From: Typhlomys cinereus
Lineage: Eukaryota > Chordata > Mammalia > Rodentia > Platacanthomyidae
Direction: 5' to 3'
DNA length: 64,000 nt
Assembly (NCBI GenBank): GCA_023101885.1
Contig: JALPQD010000044.1
Coordinates: 1,240,001 to 1,304,000 of the forward strand
The translations under genes and the position numbers were made by a program. The notes beneath the pieces are model-generated. The model searched no databases, was not told where the DNA came from, and saw only the letters and a list, made by a program, of their open reading frames with translations. Below, piece by piece: positions 25,430 to 38,345 of this stretch. Position 1 is the first letter of the stretch, and each line of letters opens with the position of its first letter.

Positions 25430-28400
25430 AGCAACTCTGTCGTGTCCAGAAAGTGACGCCTGGCTGCAACCTCGTCCCACTTCTTCTGATATTCCCTTAG
25501 CTTTCAGATAAGGGGGGAGGATAGATGTCCTGTTTAGAGTCAAGCAATCCACAGTCATATAGAAAATTGGGGGTTTAAAGGAAGTTAAAACAAAGCGTTA
25601 GAAGAAACAGCAATAGTAAATGTTCACATAGCATAGAGAAATCTTATGCAGGGGAGCATAAAGTGCCACCATTATTTTGGTAAACAATTTGGTCAACACA
25701 AAGTTATCATGAGGATGAACAATTCCACTGTTCATTCATTGGAAATTGAATTTATCCTGGCTATGCCCTCACTTACTAAGTTCTATCCTTGGAGGGGTGT
25801 TCCTGTCACTGGATTTCTGTATGACAGGCCTAGTACTGTTTCTTAGGTCTAGTGTTGGTTTGTTTGTTCATATCCTCTCAAAAAAGTTATATCTCTCTCT
25901 TGACTGCTTGCTATTAGGAGGCAACTGTTTCCTTCTGCCTTCTTTGAATCATCTTTTCTTTTTATACTAAAATTAGGCACCTGTTGCTTCTCACCCATTT
26001 TTCTTAGATATTATGATGTTGTTTGAGCATGAATGGCTTTTCAAATAGGCATGACTGTGACTTGATTGCTGGGAATGCTTACTAGATATCATGTTCAATA
26101 GCATCTCATTTATCTTTTATTTAGTAAGTGAGAGATAGACAGGGTAAATTTAATTTTCAAAGAATAAAGTTTTCCTAACAGGGTTTTTTAAATAATAATT
26201 TATGTACTGTAGTTAATTCTAATCTGATAAGAACCTGGATGATATCATCTGAAGAAAATAGTCCTGTGTAAGTAGATGAATTGATTCACTAGTTGTCTTT
26301 ACCAGATTTCAGCATTTGATTGTCATCAAATGATTACTGATTATCTACAAAATTCTATGTAGCCTTTTAGATATTATGGACAGAACTAATATAGATCCAC
26401 ATTTCTTGCTATCAGAAAACTTATAATCTAGAGAAATAACAATGCCCATGTACATATTAGATATAATTAAAAACATAAGTATTTGAGCTAATCAAAAGTA
26501 AATGCAGAACTACCAAGTTCACAGATAGAAGAGAGTGGCTAATATAAGAGGATTGAATTAAAAGTGGAACGAAAAGTACTATAATAGACAGAAATATTGA
26601 GTTTTAAAAGTATGTGACAAAATTTTAATTCTTCACATGAGTTCTAATAATCAGCCTTTCTTCCTTCATTAATTATATGGTTTAAAGGTTATTAAAACAG
26701 TGTCCTTGATATTCAGGAAACTATCTTTGTTGTTTTATAAAGGACCCAAGGGACAGAGAGTAGAGAAATGATGCACACACACACATTTCAAAATTATCAT
26801 CAAGGATCTACAAAACACAGTCAGGCCAATGTATGCATCCTTCTCCATCCAGGTTTCAGATTTCAGACCCTGAGGAACAATTTCCAGAAGTAGCACAGAC
26901 TAGGTTCCCTTGGAGGAGACTTGAAGTAGAGATTCACCTGCACCAAGCTTAGGGAATGCTCCTGGAATCCAGACTGGTACAATAAAAGCAGCAAGATAGG
27001 GTACAGGGAGAAGTCAGGCATTGTGATTCTTCAGTGGAAACAGCTGCCTGTCCTGCAGGGTGGTCTTGGACACTGGTCATGATCAAATTCTTCTACTGAC
27101 ACCCATCAGTCACTTCATGACTCCTTTTTATCACAAAAGGAGGACCTAATAATGAGGCTGCACCTCTCTTCAGTCCAACCTTATGTTATAGTTGAATTAT
27201 GGAGAAGAGGTGCTTGATTAAGTCCTTGTGACACAAGATGAAAAATCTAGAAGATTGAATTACACAGGACTCCGACATGTGGGGAGTATGAGCTAGGTAG
27301 TTGCTGCTTAGTTCACAGCAGCCATGAAAAACAACTATAAAGTCCTTTTGACTATTGTGATTTGTAGAAGATTAGTCTAAAGTCAGGATTTATAATACAC
27401 TGACATGAAAATGAGCAAATACTTTATGTGAATATTTGGAAGGAACTCACTGTCAGAAAGGAGAATCATTGAAAGAGAATGCCAAGAACACGTGGGGAAA
27501 TAGAATGGGTGACACCTACTAGGGATTCCCTATCAAGGAGAATCACTTAATAAACACAACAGTTAAGTTCCCAGAGCCTACAGGTTTAAGCTTCCTTTTG
27601 CATCTTGCTTAATGTCTGAGTGAGGTCAATGAATAATCTAGTAGTTGTGGCAAGAATGAAGGTCAAACATGTAAATTTCCTCTACTGAAGCTACCGTGAG
27701 TGTTACTATGCCAACTGGAGTAATCTTGTTTGCTATATCATGGAGTGGTAGCCATCTGGTAATAAGCAGACAACTTTGATCCATTCTTGGTCAGGAAAGA
27801 ACAGTGTCTGATTGCTATGAGATTAACAATTACTAATTCTCATCATCTTTTTATGTCTAACACACGTCATCAATCACTGTTGCCTGTGGGATAACTGAAT
27901 ATGTGGTCTCTGTCATGAAAGACTACACAGCACTGCTTCCAAACAAGGAATTTATTTCCAAATGGAGAAAAGACAAGTTACATTCAACATCAATGCATTT
28001 GCCATGCTTCATTTTTTCACATGGTAGAGCATAAATACGGGTCTACAGAGCTGTCACTCCAACACCAGCTGAGGGACATCACATTGTGAGGTAGAATCCA
28101 TGGCAAAACGGAACCACTGCCTGGACCTAAAATGACCATTTTTGTTGTGGAAATCCCATTGAGCCACCTGGGTTGTCCCATAATTTTGATAGCAATCTTC
28201 CTATGGAGAAGAGGTTGTCCCTATATTGTTTGGGTTGATCATTCCTGCTTAGCCAAGAACAACAGAGGCACTTATCACAGTCAGGGCTGCAGTGTAGATG
28301 GCATGATTATCTCCATGTTTCATAATTTAATCGGTCTTACCCATTCAGATTTTCAGTTGATCAAGTCCCTCAGAATTTTGTCAACTAACCATCACTGCTT

Positions 28401-28785
28401 GTATTTTTGGGAAGAAATATCTATAACTAGTGACAGAAGTGAAGGATAGAGCCAAATGGTGGTGCTGTAGAGGGATTCAAGGTCTAAAAGGTTTGGGAAT
28501 GCAAGTATTGCCCTGATGTTATTTTGTAGTTTGCGGTATTGCTAAAGTTCCTGAAGACTGACAGGCAGGCTCATGTAATCTTCCTAACCAAAGGACAATT
28601 CTACTAACACGTTAATAAAAAGAAACACAGTATTTGTATCACTCACCTCTGTATCATCTGCCTCTATGGGCTGTTAAGAACATTTGACGGCAGTTACTGT
28701 CCCCAACTATTAGATGTGCTATGGATCCTGGTAGTTATATTTATCACTAATCCAAACAATATAAAAAGGTGAAGGACATTAAGTC
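25430..28785. other. no gene seen, 3.3 kb
   Basis: The largest stretch without a recognised element. A 105-codon plus-strand frame at 28132-28449 has mixed composition and no recognisable domain, and no splice pattern supports it. Confidence 0.45.
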
Positions 28786-28789
28786 AGCA

Positions 28790-29255
28790 TGTTGTGGCTA
28801 GATTTTTGGGGCCCGAAAGATCAGCAAGGAGCCAACACCAATGCAAATCGTGCAAGGGCCTTTATTGAAAGCTCGAGCCTGGACTCACGATCATCACAGA
28901 TACAGTGGTTCCAAACGAGAGCCCTGGTCCTTTGTTTAGGGAAGGTTTATAGCTTTTTAGCAAGAGGAGAGGGTTTTTAACTTATCAGATACATGATTGG
29001 GTGAATAAAAGTAAAAATAGTATTGGCAAGGAGAGATTGCTCAGCTCTGTTCACCCACCGATTCTAATACCTCCTACATTACTTATGGTCTTTGGAATTT
29101 CTCAAGCAGCTAGTGGCTGGCTCCTGATTGGACAGTTCCACCTGTTGGGTTCATAATCTTTATACATTATCATTCAAGACTTTCCTCCCAGCTAGTGGCG
29201 GCTCCGGAGTGTAAGGTATTCTCTAATTTGGAGCCAACTGTTTATGGCTAGAGTC
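28790..29255 (-). mobile_element. endogenous retroviral LTR, minus orientation
   Basis: On the minus strand it has a TATA-like CTATAAACC, a poly(A) signal (TTTCAATAAAGGC), a GGGCCCC-containing U5 and a CCACAACA end next to 28790. This is the normal LTR order. No gag, pol or env was recognised beside it. Confidence 0.6.
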
Positions 29256-29259
29256 ACGT

Positions 29260-30870
29260 ACACAGTTGATTGGATCAGTACAGTCTATCTGGTGCTTCTT
29301 GGCGTGGACAAGTGAACAAGTACAAAATGGGAACGTATATAAAATGGTATTTCTTGGTTCAGGTCCCACAAGCAGAGGAAATAATAGAGATCAATTCTAT
29401 GACAATGTGTGAGGTTGACATGGCCACTGACAAAGAGGAGTTAACAAAAGGAGAAACTTAAGAAAAACAAGTTTTATTAGAGCTGAGGGCTGGAAGCCAA
29501 GGTAATCATAGTTTATCCTTAAGGCTAGAGAGATTTAGAACAGATGAAATAGCATCTAGCTGGAGAGAATAGGGAAATAGCTTCTACCTACAGCACAGTG
29601 GGAGGAGACACAAGTGGGGAAAAAATCTGCAGAGTTTGAGGACAAAAGGGTGTATCCATCTTTTATATCCTTCAGATAACCCTAAGGAGTTCCTTGAGAT
29701 GTAGCACAATGCAGATGGGAAATGAAAGAATGTGAGATAAAGGCAGTCCTCTCTTAAGGCCATTAGGGTTGGGAGGTCAGGGATTTAGAATGTGTAGTCA
29801 GTTCCTGGAATTGCCATATCCAGTCAGAGTGAGGCTTTACAAAAATGGAGAAGCTATGGCTAACTAGAAGGTGGTAAATAAATGAGTTATGGGGAATTGA
29901 GTTTCTGTGCATGTTGGGAAAGAGATCAAAGTGTTAGCTGCACAGGTTTTAAATATGTAAGTACTTTTTTCAATATAACATTGGATGTGTGTGAATAGAC
30001 AGAATATGAAATCAGCAACAAAGAAATGGAATGTACTGAAGCTGACCATATAGGTCAAGTGCTCCGGTGTCTGCTCCAAAAGCTCATGCACTGAAGGCAT
30101 GGTGCCCAGCTAGCATATCCCATCTTTGATAGATGATAGGATCATGAGTGCTTTGAGCACCTCAGTGACTGAATCCATGATCTGTTCATAAATTGAGGGC
30201 ATCACTGGACAATAATAAGCAATAGAAAGTGGGTGTGTGGGAGTTGGAAGTTTCTTTGCCAGACCTCAGGGAGGAGAGAAGTGACTTTTGGAGCAATGAA
30301 AACTGTCAGCAGTGCCTGGCTGCCTTGTATACCCCTGTCATTCCCAGCTTTCTTTTTTTTTTTCCATTGAGAGTCTTATCTGCCTACATATGCTTTAGAA
30401 ACTCAAGAAAGGAATCTGCTATATGTTTTGCCAAGTGTAAAAGCTATATCAGAGGCTTAGGAACAACTCCTAAAACAGCTAATTCAGGAATTGATGTGCC
30501 CCATACTGAATAGAAAAGAGAAACTAAATCCATTTTGGTGGAAGGGAATGCCTTCTCAAACAGAAAAAATAATCCTTATAAATTTCTTTTAAAAATTTGC
30601 AGAAATTATCAATCCTTAGAGGTTTATAATATGGAAACTTAGACAAGCTTGACATGTCCTACTAAATCATCTCTTGGTAATTTGAGTGTTTTCTTAATTT
30701 CTGTTCTACTATATTTTGTTCATTCCTTCATAGACAAAAGTCTTATAATATACCCTGACTGAATTAGATCTTTCTGTGTAGACTGGATACCCTCAAACTT
30801 GTTGTGCTCCTGCTTCTACTTCCTGGGTACTGTGATTATAGCATGTATCAATTGCTTGCTTCTGTTTTTG
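29260..30870. other. no gene seen
   Basis: Possible further LTR-like material near 29455-29530 (aagttttattagagctgagg), but not enough to call. The rest is unique. Confidence 0.4.
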
Positions 30871-30879
30871 CTTCTTTTG

Positions 30880-30951
<72 letters not shown>

Positions 30952-31190
30952 CAGAGTGCATTTGAGTGTATATGCTTGCGTAGGCCCAAGAGTAACATCA
31001 GGAGGCATCCTGGACTGCTCGACTTCCTTATTACTTTGCTCTAGAATTTCACAAGCTATGCCTTCCAGAGCATGAAGTATAGGCTGCCACCATTTCCGCC
31101 TGGATTTTTTACATGGGATCTGCATATCTAAACTTAGGTTATTTTGCTTGAGAGGCAAAGGCTTTAACCCCTTAGCACCTCCCCAGCATA
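30880..31190 (-). mobile_element. lineage-specific SINE with (GT)n tail
   Basis: The minus-orientation copy has the body aggcccaagagtaacatcag on the plus strand, its head near 31180 and a GT tract of about 70 bp at 30881-30950. Confidence 0.7.
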
Positions 31191-31494
31191 TGCTTGCTTT
31201 GTTCTCTTTTTGAAAGAAAGACATGTCCTTGTTCATCATATTCTGTGGTTGTTCCTTGAGCTGCAGACACACAAGCTATTGGTAACAAGAAAATTAAATT
31301 ACTTCTGGAATAACAGTACTATGAAGAACCAGGAGCTGTGTTCCCTTGGCAATTCTTTATCTATCTGAATGCCTGAGCTATATTGACAAGTCACACAGAT
31401 CCCAAGATGCGTATTTGTCCTTACTCGTGCAGTTTAATCTCTATCAACTAGCAAGTTCTTTATGTCTTTTTATAATTTTATTTTATAGCCATTG

Positions 31495-31935
31495 TGATAG
31501 TTGTATATAAGTTTCAAGCTAACTATTGAAGGCTTGAGCTCTGGGCACACTTATAAAGAATTAGTAGTTGAGTTAAGCCTTGACTAAGCCTGCAGGAGAC
31601 TTAATTGCTAGGGAAGGTCCAGTCCATGGTGGGTAGGATTAGCCCCTGGGCAAGTAAATGAAATAGAAAGAGATGATTAAAGAAACTGACATTCTTCTGT
31701 GTGCTTGGCCAGACATTCTAGTTTGGCAAGTGAGAATTGTCTCTCTCTCAGCAGCTCTGTGGATGTGGTGTAATCAGTTTTTCTACGCATCTGGTGTTCA
31801 TGTTGAACTCTCCTGTCAAGCTGGACTAAGACTTAGCTAGACAATTATAAACCAGAATAAAATCCCTCATTCCCCCCTTAAGCTGTTTGTTTAGTGGTAA
31901 TTTTATCAGCAGCATGTAGACGTTAAATTAGAACA
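31495..31935 (+). repeat. repeat family Q copy
   Basis: It contains ggtccagtccatggtgggta and ends in an aataaaatccct block. Confidence 0.55.
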
Positions 31936-32459
31936 CGACAGACTGCTTTGGCCTATAACTTCATTTTATTCTTGGGAAAGCTGAAGGCCTCAGAGAAAGA
32001 GCAACTTGGAAACAGGGTGCAGGGAAGTCCAAGGTCCATTGTCCATGACCTGGAAATTTGGCACTCTGCACTCAGAACATTATCTTCCTATGCTGTATTT
32101 TTGTGCCAATAACAATGCAGAACAGCAATTTAAAGTGATATATTTAAATCAACTTCTTGGCTCATCCTCACTCAAGAATAATGCTTTTAACTTATAAGAA
32201 GATAATTAGGCAAAGTTATCTTGTATAACTAGACTCCTAATGTGCTTTTGACTCCATAAGCAACATATTACATGTATGTCATAAAGCAGTACTTTCTAGC
32301 AATACAATCTGTTTATGTAATTATAAATTTTTGCCACGTGCAAAAAGTAAAAATAAACATGAAATTATTTTAATAATTTATTTCGTTTAACTTAAAATAT
32401 TACAATATTTCAAAATATGCTCAATATAAAAATATTAAAGGAATATTTCACATTTAAAA

Positions 32460-32640
32460 AAATTTTGTGTGTGTGTGTGCATCAGAGGGCACTGTGTGTC
32501 CCTGTGGAGGACCAAGAGTGACCCCGAGAATTATCCTGGAATGTATCTGTCTTCTTTATGGTTTGCTCTGGGATTTCCCAGGAAGTACAGGCCACTGTCA
32601 TTTCTGCCTGGTGTTTTTACATGGAGCTTTGGCTCCTTAG
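32460..32640 (-). mobile_element. lineage-specific SINE, partial
   Basis: It shares gaggaccaagagtgacc and ggtttgctctgggatttccc with the other copies, and carries a short GT tract at its tail. Confidence 0.6.
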
Positions 32641-32965
32641 TTGATGTTTGGAAAGGATGTGGCAATTTTAGGAGGTAGAGCTTTGCTGGAGGAAGGCACA
32701 TCTCAGGGTGTGGACTTTGAGCTTGGTTAGCTCGGCCTCACTTCTGCTAGTATTCTCTTCTTGGAGTTTGCAGTTTGCCTCCATGATGTATGTGTACAGT
32801 GAGCTGAGTCCCCTCCAGCGTTTATAACCAACCATGCCTTTTATGCTATAATGTACTACATCTCCTCTCTGGAACCATAAGCCAAACAAATCTCCCTTTC
32901 TTAAGTTGCTTGAGTTTGAGTGTTGTCTCACAGCAGCAGAAAGACTAACTGAGAAATAGTGGTTT
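32640..32965 (-). repeat. repeat family P, inverted
   Basis: ttaggaggtagagctttgct, then cctctctggaaccataagcc and ctcacagcagcagaaagact, matches 53700-54165 closely. Confidence 0.6.
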
Positions 32966-32969
32966 TGGT

Positions 32970-34640
32970 GCCATGCATGATTGGGAATGCAATCTGTGCT
33001 TAGTTTTGCCCTCTACTCCATGGATGATTTGGTCGGTCTAAGGGTCTCAGACCTCCAGGAAAATATCCTGGTGACAGCAACTCATCAGGGGTTACTTTAG
33101 GCTCTGTTATGCTGTGGTTATACATAGTTACAACATAGCTGCCAACCTCCTGGACACATTCAGCTTCTATAGCCATTTACTCTTTATCGTACAATGGAGG
33201 GGTTTAAAAATAGGTGATTTTGTTTTTTTTAAGGTCACTGATTTGAAATATATATGCCAGTTTTCATCCAACACCAAGAAAAGCTTTCTGACTTAATAGT
33301 CAGAACTGGGAAGAAAATCCAGTTAATTTCATATTTAAACTGTACTTATTGTTCCTGTCCCATAACATTTATCTTGAATATTTCCAAATCCACACAAGAG
33401 TTAAGACTGTTACATTAGATATTTGCCCATATAGAGTCCACAATGAAATTTATATTGTGCTTGCTAATCATTTATCTGTGAAAAAAGAAAAACCTTAGGA
33501 GGAGGGATTAGGTTGGAAGAAGTCTCTAAGGTATACTTTTGAAGGGTATATCTGATCCCTAATCCTTTCTTCTCTCAATTTTCTTGCTTTCATGGTGATC
33601 AGCTTTCTCCTGTCATGTTTCTAATTCTAGTCAGGCAACTATAAACCAAACTCTCTAAAACCACACACCAAAATAAATCTTTCTTCCCTTTGGTTACTCT
33701 TTTCAGGCATTTCTCCTCAAAAATGAAAAAAAAAATCTAACACAGTCACCTCAAATTCATCTAGTTAATGAAACCCCTGAAATAAATATGGAGACATGTA
33801 TGATTAGATGGAGAATGCGCTTGGCTTGGCTTTAGTCCTGTTGAGTCTGTGGTACCCACAGAATACTAGTGACAAATGTTGAATTCAAGTCAATGTGTCT
33901 AGAGTAGATTAGACATCCTCCCTCAGTGTATTAGTGCATGTACTTGTGGTGATAAATGTGCTCAAAAGCCAGAATAAATTAAGAGGAAGAACAGAATAGA
34001 AAACAGGATCGGTAAAGTGAAGCTATTCACAAAGTGGGAACACTGATTTAAAATGTCATAGGAAAAGTTAGAAAGATGCTTCAAAAGAAAGAATGGACAG
34101 AAATATCAGACCCTGGGAGTATCCTGATAGGGCACCACCCTGAGAGACTGTTTGGGACTGGTCTGTACAGGAGAGGAGGATCTTTACTCTATGATTTGTC
34201 CGCTGGTGGGCTGTACATGCTCCAGTGGGTATTCAGACACTTGCGAATGCTGGCATCCAGATGGCTCACAATTGGTCACACATACAAAGAGGCATAGGAG
34301 GAGAAGGAGGTTGGCTGGGAAGGAGAATGAGTCAGGATGGGGTTGGCAGAAGGGGATGAAAACATATAAATTGTATTTATAAAAGTAAATAATTTTTAAA
34401 AATGCCAGACCTTAGTGATATGATAAAGAAGACACAGAGCCCAAGGAGAGGGAACTTTAGTACAGTGAATGGGTCATTCACACAGCACAGAGAATGGACA
34501 GAAGAAGGTAGATATGCTGTTTTCCATAGGAAGACAAAGGAGGGATGGAACAGTGGCCTTAGGTGATGAGGGGAGGACAAGAGCTACTGGAGAGTCACAT
34601 CATGCCTTGCTTCCTTTTATCACTATAATAGACAATCATG
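32970..34640. other. no gene seen; region just downstream of the mucin
   Basis: Unique AT-rich sequence. Short frames at 34076-34382 and 34377-34580 have no support. Confidence 0.5.
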
Positions 34641-34665
34641 CCCACTCAGTGCTTGCAAAATCATA

Positions 34666-34671
34666 TTTATT
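34666..34671 (-). promoter_or_regulatory. Muc19: poly(A) signal of the mucin gene
   Basis: The plus strand reads tttatt, giving AATAAA on the minus strand about 147 bases beyond the stop codon. It is the first canonical hexamer after the stop and implies a short 3' UTR ending near 34645. Confidence 0.7.
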
Positions 34672-34817
34672 CTTCAGATAGAAGTCAACAGAAGGTAGAA
34701 TGGCTCCTCGAAAACCTTGCTTTTTCAATAGGATGCACTCATATTGAGCTATTCTCTAGTCAGTGACTATCTTTCTTCACTGATAAAATAAATACAACTG
34801 GAAAGGGCACATTGAGG

Positions 34818-34992
34818 TTAACTAGTCGTGGTCTTCTCACATGGATCTAAACAAGAGCAGCTGGTGGTGTGTCTGTATTTGTAAATGATGTTGCTGCCAT
34901 TCACACAGTCCAGTTTAATGTCCCTGAATTCATATTTGTCTTCACGGCAGCAAATACATGAATTTTGCAATTGAAAGAGCTCATAATTATAC
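34818..34992 (-). CDS. Muc19: mucin last exon: second half of the C-terminal cystine knot, stop
   Basis: The acceptor is ttttcttccag. After completing a split Lys codon, the exon codes 57 residues starting YNYELFQLQ and ending SCSCLDPCEKTTTS, then TAA at 34818-34820. Seven cysteines are visible: the SCICC cluster, LDC, and the CSC of the knot's second ring segment, followed by a final Cys. In this family the CTCK domain forms disulfide-linked dimers in the endoplasmic reticulum. The phase (2 into 0) fits the preceding exon exactly. The domain assignment is firm; the choice of MUC19 over other mucins rests on remembered similarity. Confidence 0.93.
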
Positions 34993-35638
34993 CTGGAAGA
35001 AAAGAATTCAGCGATAAATATTTTTGGAATGTCTCTTGACACAACTTGACATCAGTACTTGCCTTAGACTTACTCGTCTAAATGCCTTAATAATCTCTAC
35101 TCTGTGTTCTTTCCCCAGACCTCAAATTCCCTGTCCTCCCTAAAGTCACTACAAAATTTTGATGTAGACCGGTGACAAATTGATATGCAAAACCAGATAT
35201 GCAAAAAATAAATGAGGTCACAAAGAAGGCTTATAATTGTAGGATGATGACAGTATGTATATTAGAAATTCCTAAGTACCCTATTTGACACTAAACCGTA
35301 ATTTATTCTTAATAAACTAATCTATGGGCATAAGGAAAAACAAAATGAAAATCTAAAGTTCAAATTTAAAACAACATAACATCACCTACTATAGTCACTA
35401 CAGAAAAATGTTTGCCACAAATACATTACACATCTCAAAGATTACCTGGGAATAACCCATTGCTATTTAAAGTTAAATAGCTATTTATTTTTGGTTCTCA
35501 GATCTTAGTATTTTGCATATTGGTTTCATTGTGTCTTGATTCCAGTAAGCTCAAGTAAGAATGTTCTCACCTGATGCTTTAAACACCTCTACAAGATTAC
35601 AAAGTTCACGCCCACCAAATAATCAAGGATGAACTCAC

Positions 35639-35747
35639 TTGACAGTTTTCTTGCATTCTCCTAGACATCTTGCCATCTCAATTTTTTTGCTGCAGCCATC
35701 GTACCTGATAGTCACACTCAGAGGAGAAGTTCTGCAGTCATTATTAC
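35639..35747 (-). CDS. Muc19: mucin exon: first half of the cystine knot
   Basis: This 109-nt exon has acceptor cattgttttag and donor AA|gtgagt. Entered in phase 1 it codes [20 protein letters not shown] and then a segment with [14 protein letters not shown] is the C-x-G-x-C ring motif of cystine knots. Entered in phase 0 the frame would stop quickly, so the small exon at 36511-36550 is required between this one and the VWC exon. It leaves in phase 2, matching the final exon. Confidence 0.92.
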
Positions 35748-36510
35748 CTAAAACAATGGATGACAGAGGCAGAACTGAGATATTACATGCTTACAGTTGC
35801 CAAGCCTCCATTTTCATGACCATAGAGAATAACCATGGGGCTGCTGCCCTCTGACCTTAAGGGAATTAACTGTCTCAGCATCCATTGTAAGGCATCTGAT
35901 TAAATAATTATACAGATACTTTCTTATCCTTGCTACCATAACAGAATAGGTGTGGGAGGAATGAAAGAAGGAAGGAATAGAAACAAAGGAGAGCAGAGAA
36001 ACATGGGGGCACAGAGTAGGATGGGTCAGTTTCAACAAGCATATTCTTGCTAATTATTCCTCCCAGAAGCCCTGATATGTCGATTTTCAGCACCTCCCTT
36101 GTAGACATAACTTTCTTTGTTTTCAGAAATACATCTTATGTATGTATGCATTTATGTATGCATATATTGACAACTTTTATTCTTTATTTGATAATTTCAC
36201 ATACATGAAAATATATTTTGATCTCTCTCTCTCTTTTTTTTCCTCTGGCCTCCCTCCAACCTTACTATCCCTTTTTTCCTACAAATCTCCCTCTCGTGTT
36301 CATCTTTTTTGTGTTTCACAGTGAAGTATACTCTAACCAATAAGTAGATATAATATGCTATGCATAATATGATTGGTAGCTTATATTACCTGCTACATTC
36401 CTATATTTTAATGCAATAGTAAACTTTCTATTAATGATCTGTCTTTTTATCTTAAAAATGCTAATTTTTCAGCCACTAAGATATTTTCCTACATGAGGTG
36501 GTTGACTTAC

Positions 36511-36550
36511 ACTTATAACAACATCTTTTTGAATCATAAGTTCTTTCTTC
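36511..36550 (-). CDS. Muc19: mucin micro-exon: end of the second VWC domain
   Basis: This 40-nt exon has acceptor tttctcattccag and donor T|gtaagtc. It codes EERTYDSKRCCYK plus the first base of a Cys codon completed by the next exon. It changes phase from 0 to 1, exactly what is needed between the 37741-37851 and 35639-35747 exons, and supplies the CCxxC that closes a VWC domain. I searched for it because the flanking phases did not match. Confidence 0.88.
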
Positions 36551-37209
36551 CTGGAATGAGAAAGTTGACATATTAATAATGAAATATTACTTTTTTCAAA
36601 GAGTATGACATTTCTTAGCATATTAAAGAGCATACAAGAGGGGCACTGATGTGGCTGACCTTGTTGATATCAGATCTAGAACTAGGCATGAGTAAAAACA
36701 AGACTGAGTGTTTATATTGTGTATTTCCAGTACTAGCTCAAAAAGGGAAAGCAATATGCAAAACAAAAATTATTCCTCACTTACATTGAATTTGAAATAC
36801 TTTAACATCGATACCAGGTAAATGACCTTCTTTTAGTCAGTATTTGTACCTCATGCTTTGTTTTCAACTTCTGACCTACCGAAGTCTTAAAATTCATTAA
36901 AATATTGGGACCCAACAGAGTTCTGAAGTCAAACTTTAGGCTATATTATAAATTATAACCACAGAGAACAATAATGTAACATTAAAATTTACTAATATAA
37001 AAGTGTCATCATAAATTGAAGGCAAAGAAATGATTGTGGCATAAAAATATGAAAGTCCAGCTATACGTAATTTCATAAAAGTTATATTTTATACACAGTG
37101 ATTAAACTGAATTCATGAGCTTTGCAAAGAACTGAGTTTTTTATTTAAAAAATAGGAATATGTTTTCTATAGTAATCTACTTTTATAATAGCACTAAATT
37201 TAGGACTTT

Positions 37210-37475
37210 TTTTTGTGTGTGTATGTATCTGTGTGTGTACATGTGTGTGTATGTGTGTATGTGTGTGTACATGTGTGTATGCATGTGTGTACATGTGTGT
37301 ATGTGTGTGTGTGTACGTGTGTGTGTGTGTGTGTACATGTGTGGAGGTCAAAAGACAACTTGAGGAAGTTAGTTCTCTCTTTCTACCATGTGATATCTGG
37401 GGATCAAACTTTGGTTGTCAGGTTCGTTGTCAAGAAACTTTACCCTCCTGAGCCATCATCTCTCTAGCCTTAGGT
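37210..37475 (-). mobile_element. B3-type SINE with GT-rich tail
   Basis: On the minus strand it starts ggctagagagatgatggctc and runs to gacctccacacatg, then a GT/ATGT tract at 37215-37340. This is a classical B3-like layout inside a mucin intron. Confidence 0.75.
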
Positions 37476-37740
37476 TACCTTTTATACAGTCAACAAAATG
37501 AGTCTTTCCTCTTATGAAAAATATTTGATAAAAGGTGGCATTTCTAAAGGCATCTGGGTCTAGATGGTTGGTTAAAGAAGTTTGGTTAAAGATTTATGGA
37601 ACTGACAAGTACATTGCATATAATTACTATAAATAATTACAGTATACTATGAATGAACTTTTCCAAATGATAGAGAAGGTGGTATGACTCTTGCTGATGG
37701 TGAGAAGCAGCATTGTTACCTTGTTGAAATATTTACTTAC

Positions 37741-37851
37741 TTCTGGACACCAGATATTCTTGGGGCAGGCCTGGACCACAGTCACCAAGCCTGTGTTATC
37801 GCAGGTGTAAGAGAGGCAGGGGTTGCTTGGGTCATCAAAGGAATCACCAAT
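37741..37851 (-). CDS. Muc19: mucin exon: core of the second VWC domain
   Basis: This 111-nt exon of 37 codons has acceptor ccttgcctttcag and donor GAA|gtaagta. It begins IGDSFDDPSNPCLSYTC and ends KNIWCPE, with four cysteines. The 'GDSF-DP-NPC-x-Y-x-C' pattern is typical of VWC modules in secreted mucins. It is phase 0 at both ends and follows the YK of the upstream exon. Confidence 0.92.
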
Positions 37852-38059
37852 CTGAAAGGCAAGGAGGGAGAGAAAGATTATTTGCCTTGATATATTTTTT
37901 TTAATTTAACAGTTCAGCCAGTAAGACATGATTGAATTCAGGATTTTAGTGTTTGTCAAAAAGTGCTTTCAGACATTAAGCTAACATTTGAGAGAAGGAG
38001 GCTTCCTAACTTGTAATTCCAAGAATATATCAGAATTATTTTTTCTTATGTGTATGTGC

Positions 38060-38072
38060 ATGGGGTGCACAA

Positions 38073-38125
<53 letters not shown>

Positions 38126-38345
38126 AGAGAGAGTACAATTGAGTGTGTGTCTGTTGAGGTCCAAGGGAATACTGGGAATCATCATGGGTTGCTCTACCTA
38201 TTTATTGCTCGCTTTTCAGGTTCCACTTTCCATGGGCCAGAATTACAGGCCACTGCCATTTCCACTTGGCATTTTTATGGAGATCTGAACTCAGGTCCTT
38301 TTGTTTGGGAAGAAAGGTTTTAACCTTTGAGCCATCAGCCCCTGA
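38060..38345 (-). mobile_element. lineage-specific SINE with (GT)n tail
   Basis: A nearly complete minus-strand copy: head ggctgatggctcaaaggtta, shared body, and a GT tail at 38073-38120. Confidence 0.72.

Noticed and set aside
28132..28449. 105-codon plus-strand frame
   Set aside because: No recognisable domain, no splice or start context, and composition like the surrounding AT-rich DNA.
37145..37467. Cys-Val and Thr-His repeat frames
   Set aside because: Translations of a GT tract at a SINE tail.
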